A stretch of DNA of 6,764 bases from Nitrospirota bacterium. Lineage in GTDB: Bacteria > Nitrospirota > Thermodesulfovibrionia > Thermodesulfovibrionales > Dissulfurispiraceae. The notes under the pieces are model-generated. The model ran no database searches and was not told where the DNA came from. It saw nothing but the letters and a program-made list of their open reading frames with translations. Made by a program: the position numbers and the translations under genes. The stretch lies in assembly GCA_013349595.1 (NCBI GenBank), contig DUZI01000100.1:1-6764 (forward strand), given 5' to 3'. Below, piece by piece: positions 6,331-6,764 of this stretch (position 1 is its first letter; every line of letters begins with the position of its first letter).

Positions 6331-6672
6331 CTAAAAAGTCACCCTCTTGGCATCTATCCAAAGTTTTTCAAGATTGTAATAATCCCTTGTTTCATTATCA
6401 AAGATATGAGTAACCACGCTACCGTAATCTAATAAAACCCATCTGTAATAGGTTTTGCCTTCTACCCTCAAGGGAATGATTGAATCGTTTTTTTTGAGTG
6501 TTTCCAAGATAGCATCTGTAATTGCCTGAACTTGAGTATTGCTACTACCTGAACATATTATAAAAAAGTCTGCAATGACTGTAATGTCTCTTAAGTCAAG
6601 GATAATAATATTTTCAGCTTTCTTTTCTGAGGCATACCGTGCAATCTTTAATGCAATTTCTAAGCTATCTAT
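6331..6672 (-). CDS. rsfS: Ribosomal silencing factor RsfS (Iojap/DUF143) with apparent non-canonical AUA start
   Basis: RsfS binds uL14 on the 50S subunit and blocks 30S joining when nutrients are scarce. From the ATA at 6672 the frame gives 113 codons with the full family pattern: IDSLEIALKIARYASEKKAE, IIILDLRD, IADFFIICSGSSNTQVQAI, GKTYYRWVLLDYGSVVTHIFD and DYYNLEKLWIDA, ending in TAG at 6333. The body has no stop or frameshift. Yet the frame holds no ATG, GTG or TTG until a TTG at codon 56, halfway through the domain, and an in-frame TAA lies 12 codons upstream of the ATA (6711-6709). AGAGG (6685-6681) sits 8 nt before the ATA, and homologues of this family usually begin at about this residue. 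I therefore place the start at AUA. Alternatives are the adjacent upstream codons, a mutated ATG, or a sequence error in ATG-TAA at 6714-6709. A standard gene caller would miss this gene. Confidence 0.85.
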   Translation of the reverse strand: MDSLEIALKIARYASEKKAENIIILDLRDITVIADFFIICSGSSNTQVQAITDAILETLKKNDSIIPLRVEGKTYYRWVLLDYGSVVTHIFDNETRDYYNLEKLWIDAKRVTF

Positions 6673-6738
6673 GACCTTAACCTCTTTATTTAATTTAGAT
6701 TTTCTGATTTACATTTTTAACTTTAACAAGTGGACAAG

Positions 6739-6747
6739 ATTATAACA
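6739..6747 (-). promoter_or_regulatory. Extended -10 promoter for the rsfS operon
   Basis: On the minus strand TGTTATAAT (6747-6739) is a perfect extended -10 element (TGnTATAAT). A -35 hexamer at the usual distance would fall at or just beyond the window edge. The expected transcription start near 6732 gives a leader of about 60 nt to the proposed AUA start, containing an ATG-TAA start-stop pair. Confidence 0.6.
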
Positions 6748-6764
6748 TTTTTTGATAAAAAAGG

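Overview
The window comes from an AT-rich bacterial genome, probably a member of the Nitrospirota (Thermodesulfovibrio-like) or a neighbouring thermophilic or anaerobic lineage. This placement is an inference. It rests on the low GC content, the diderm-type penicillin-binding protein 1C remnant, and a HARP-type (Aquifex Aq_880-like) PIN nuclease, a family known from Aquificae, Nitrospirae, some proteobacteria and many archaea. No 16S rRNA gene or other decisive marker is present.

Layout from left to right. (1) Positions 1-309 (+) hold the C-terminal part of a HIT-family nucleotide hydrolase/transferase cut by the window edge. (2) Positions 311-507 hold a non-coding, inverted-repeat-bounded element (copy 1). 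(3) Positions 531-4111 (-) hold a tightly packed operon read right to left: tpiA, secG, a family-5 substrate-binding lipoprotein and tyrA. It is driven by a near-consensus promoter that appears to give a leaderless tpiA mRNA. (4) Positions 4164-4374 hold copy 2 of the same element, in the same orientation as copy 1. (5) Positions 4375-4944 (+) hold a 5'-truncated remnant of pbpC that begins exactly where the repeat ends. (6) Positions 4945-5191 hold a short non-coding region with a predicted terminator for the next operon. (7) Positions 5192-6672 (-) hold a second operon read right to left: rsfS, rlmH and the HARP-type RNase P gene, with an extended -10 promoter at the right edge.

Functionally, the right-hand operon groups ribosome and tRNA maturation: RsfS silences the large ribosomal subunit, RlmH methylates 23S rRNA pseudouridine 1915, and HARP is a protein-only tRNA 5'-end processing enzyme. 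The left-hand operon mixes glycolysis (TpiA), protein export (SecG), an orphan solute-binding lipoprotein and tyrosine biosynthesis (TyrA), and its only visible logic is co-transcription.

The most notable points are: rsfS is complete but has no ATG, GTG or TTG start, and a good ribosome-binding site points at an AUA codon; the HARP gene sits in the rsfS-rlmH operon; two direct copies of an inverted-repeat element bracket the tpiA-tyrA operon, and one of them abuts a decapitated pbpC; and a terminator-like hairpin lies inside the first codons of the lipoprotein gene.
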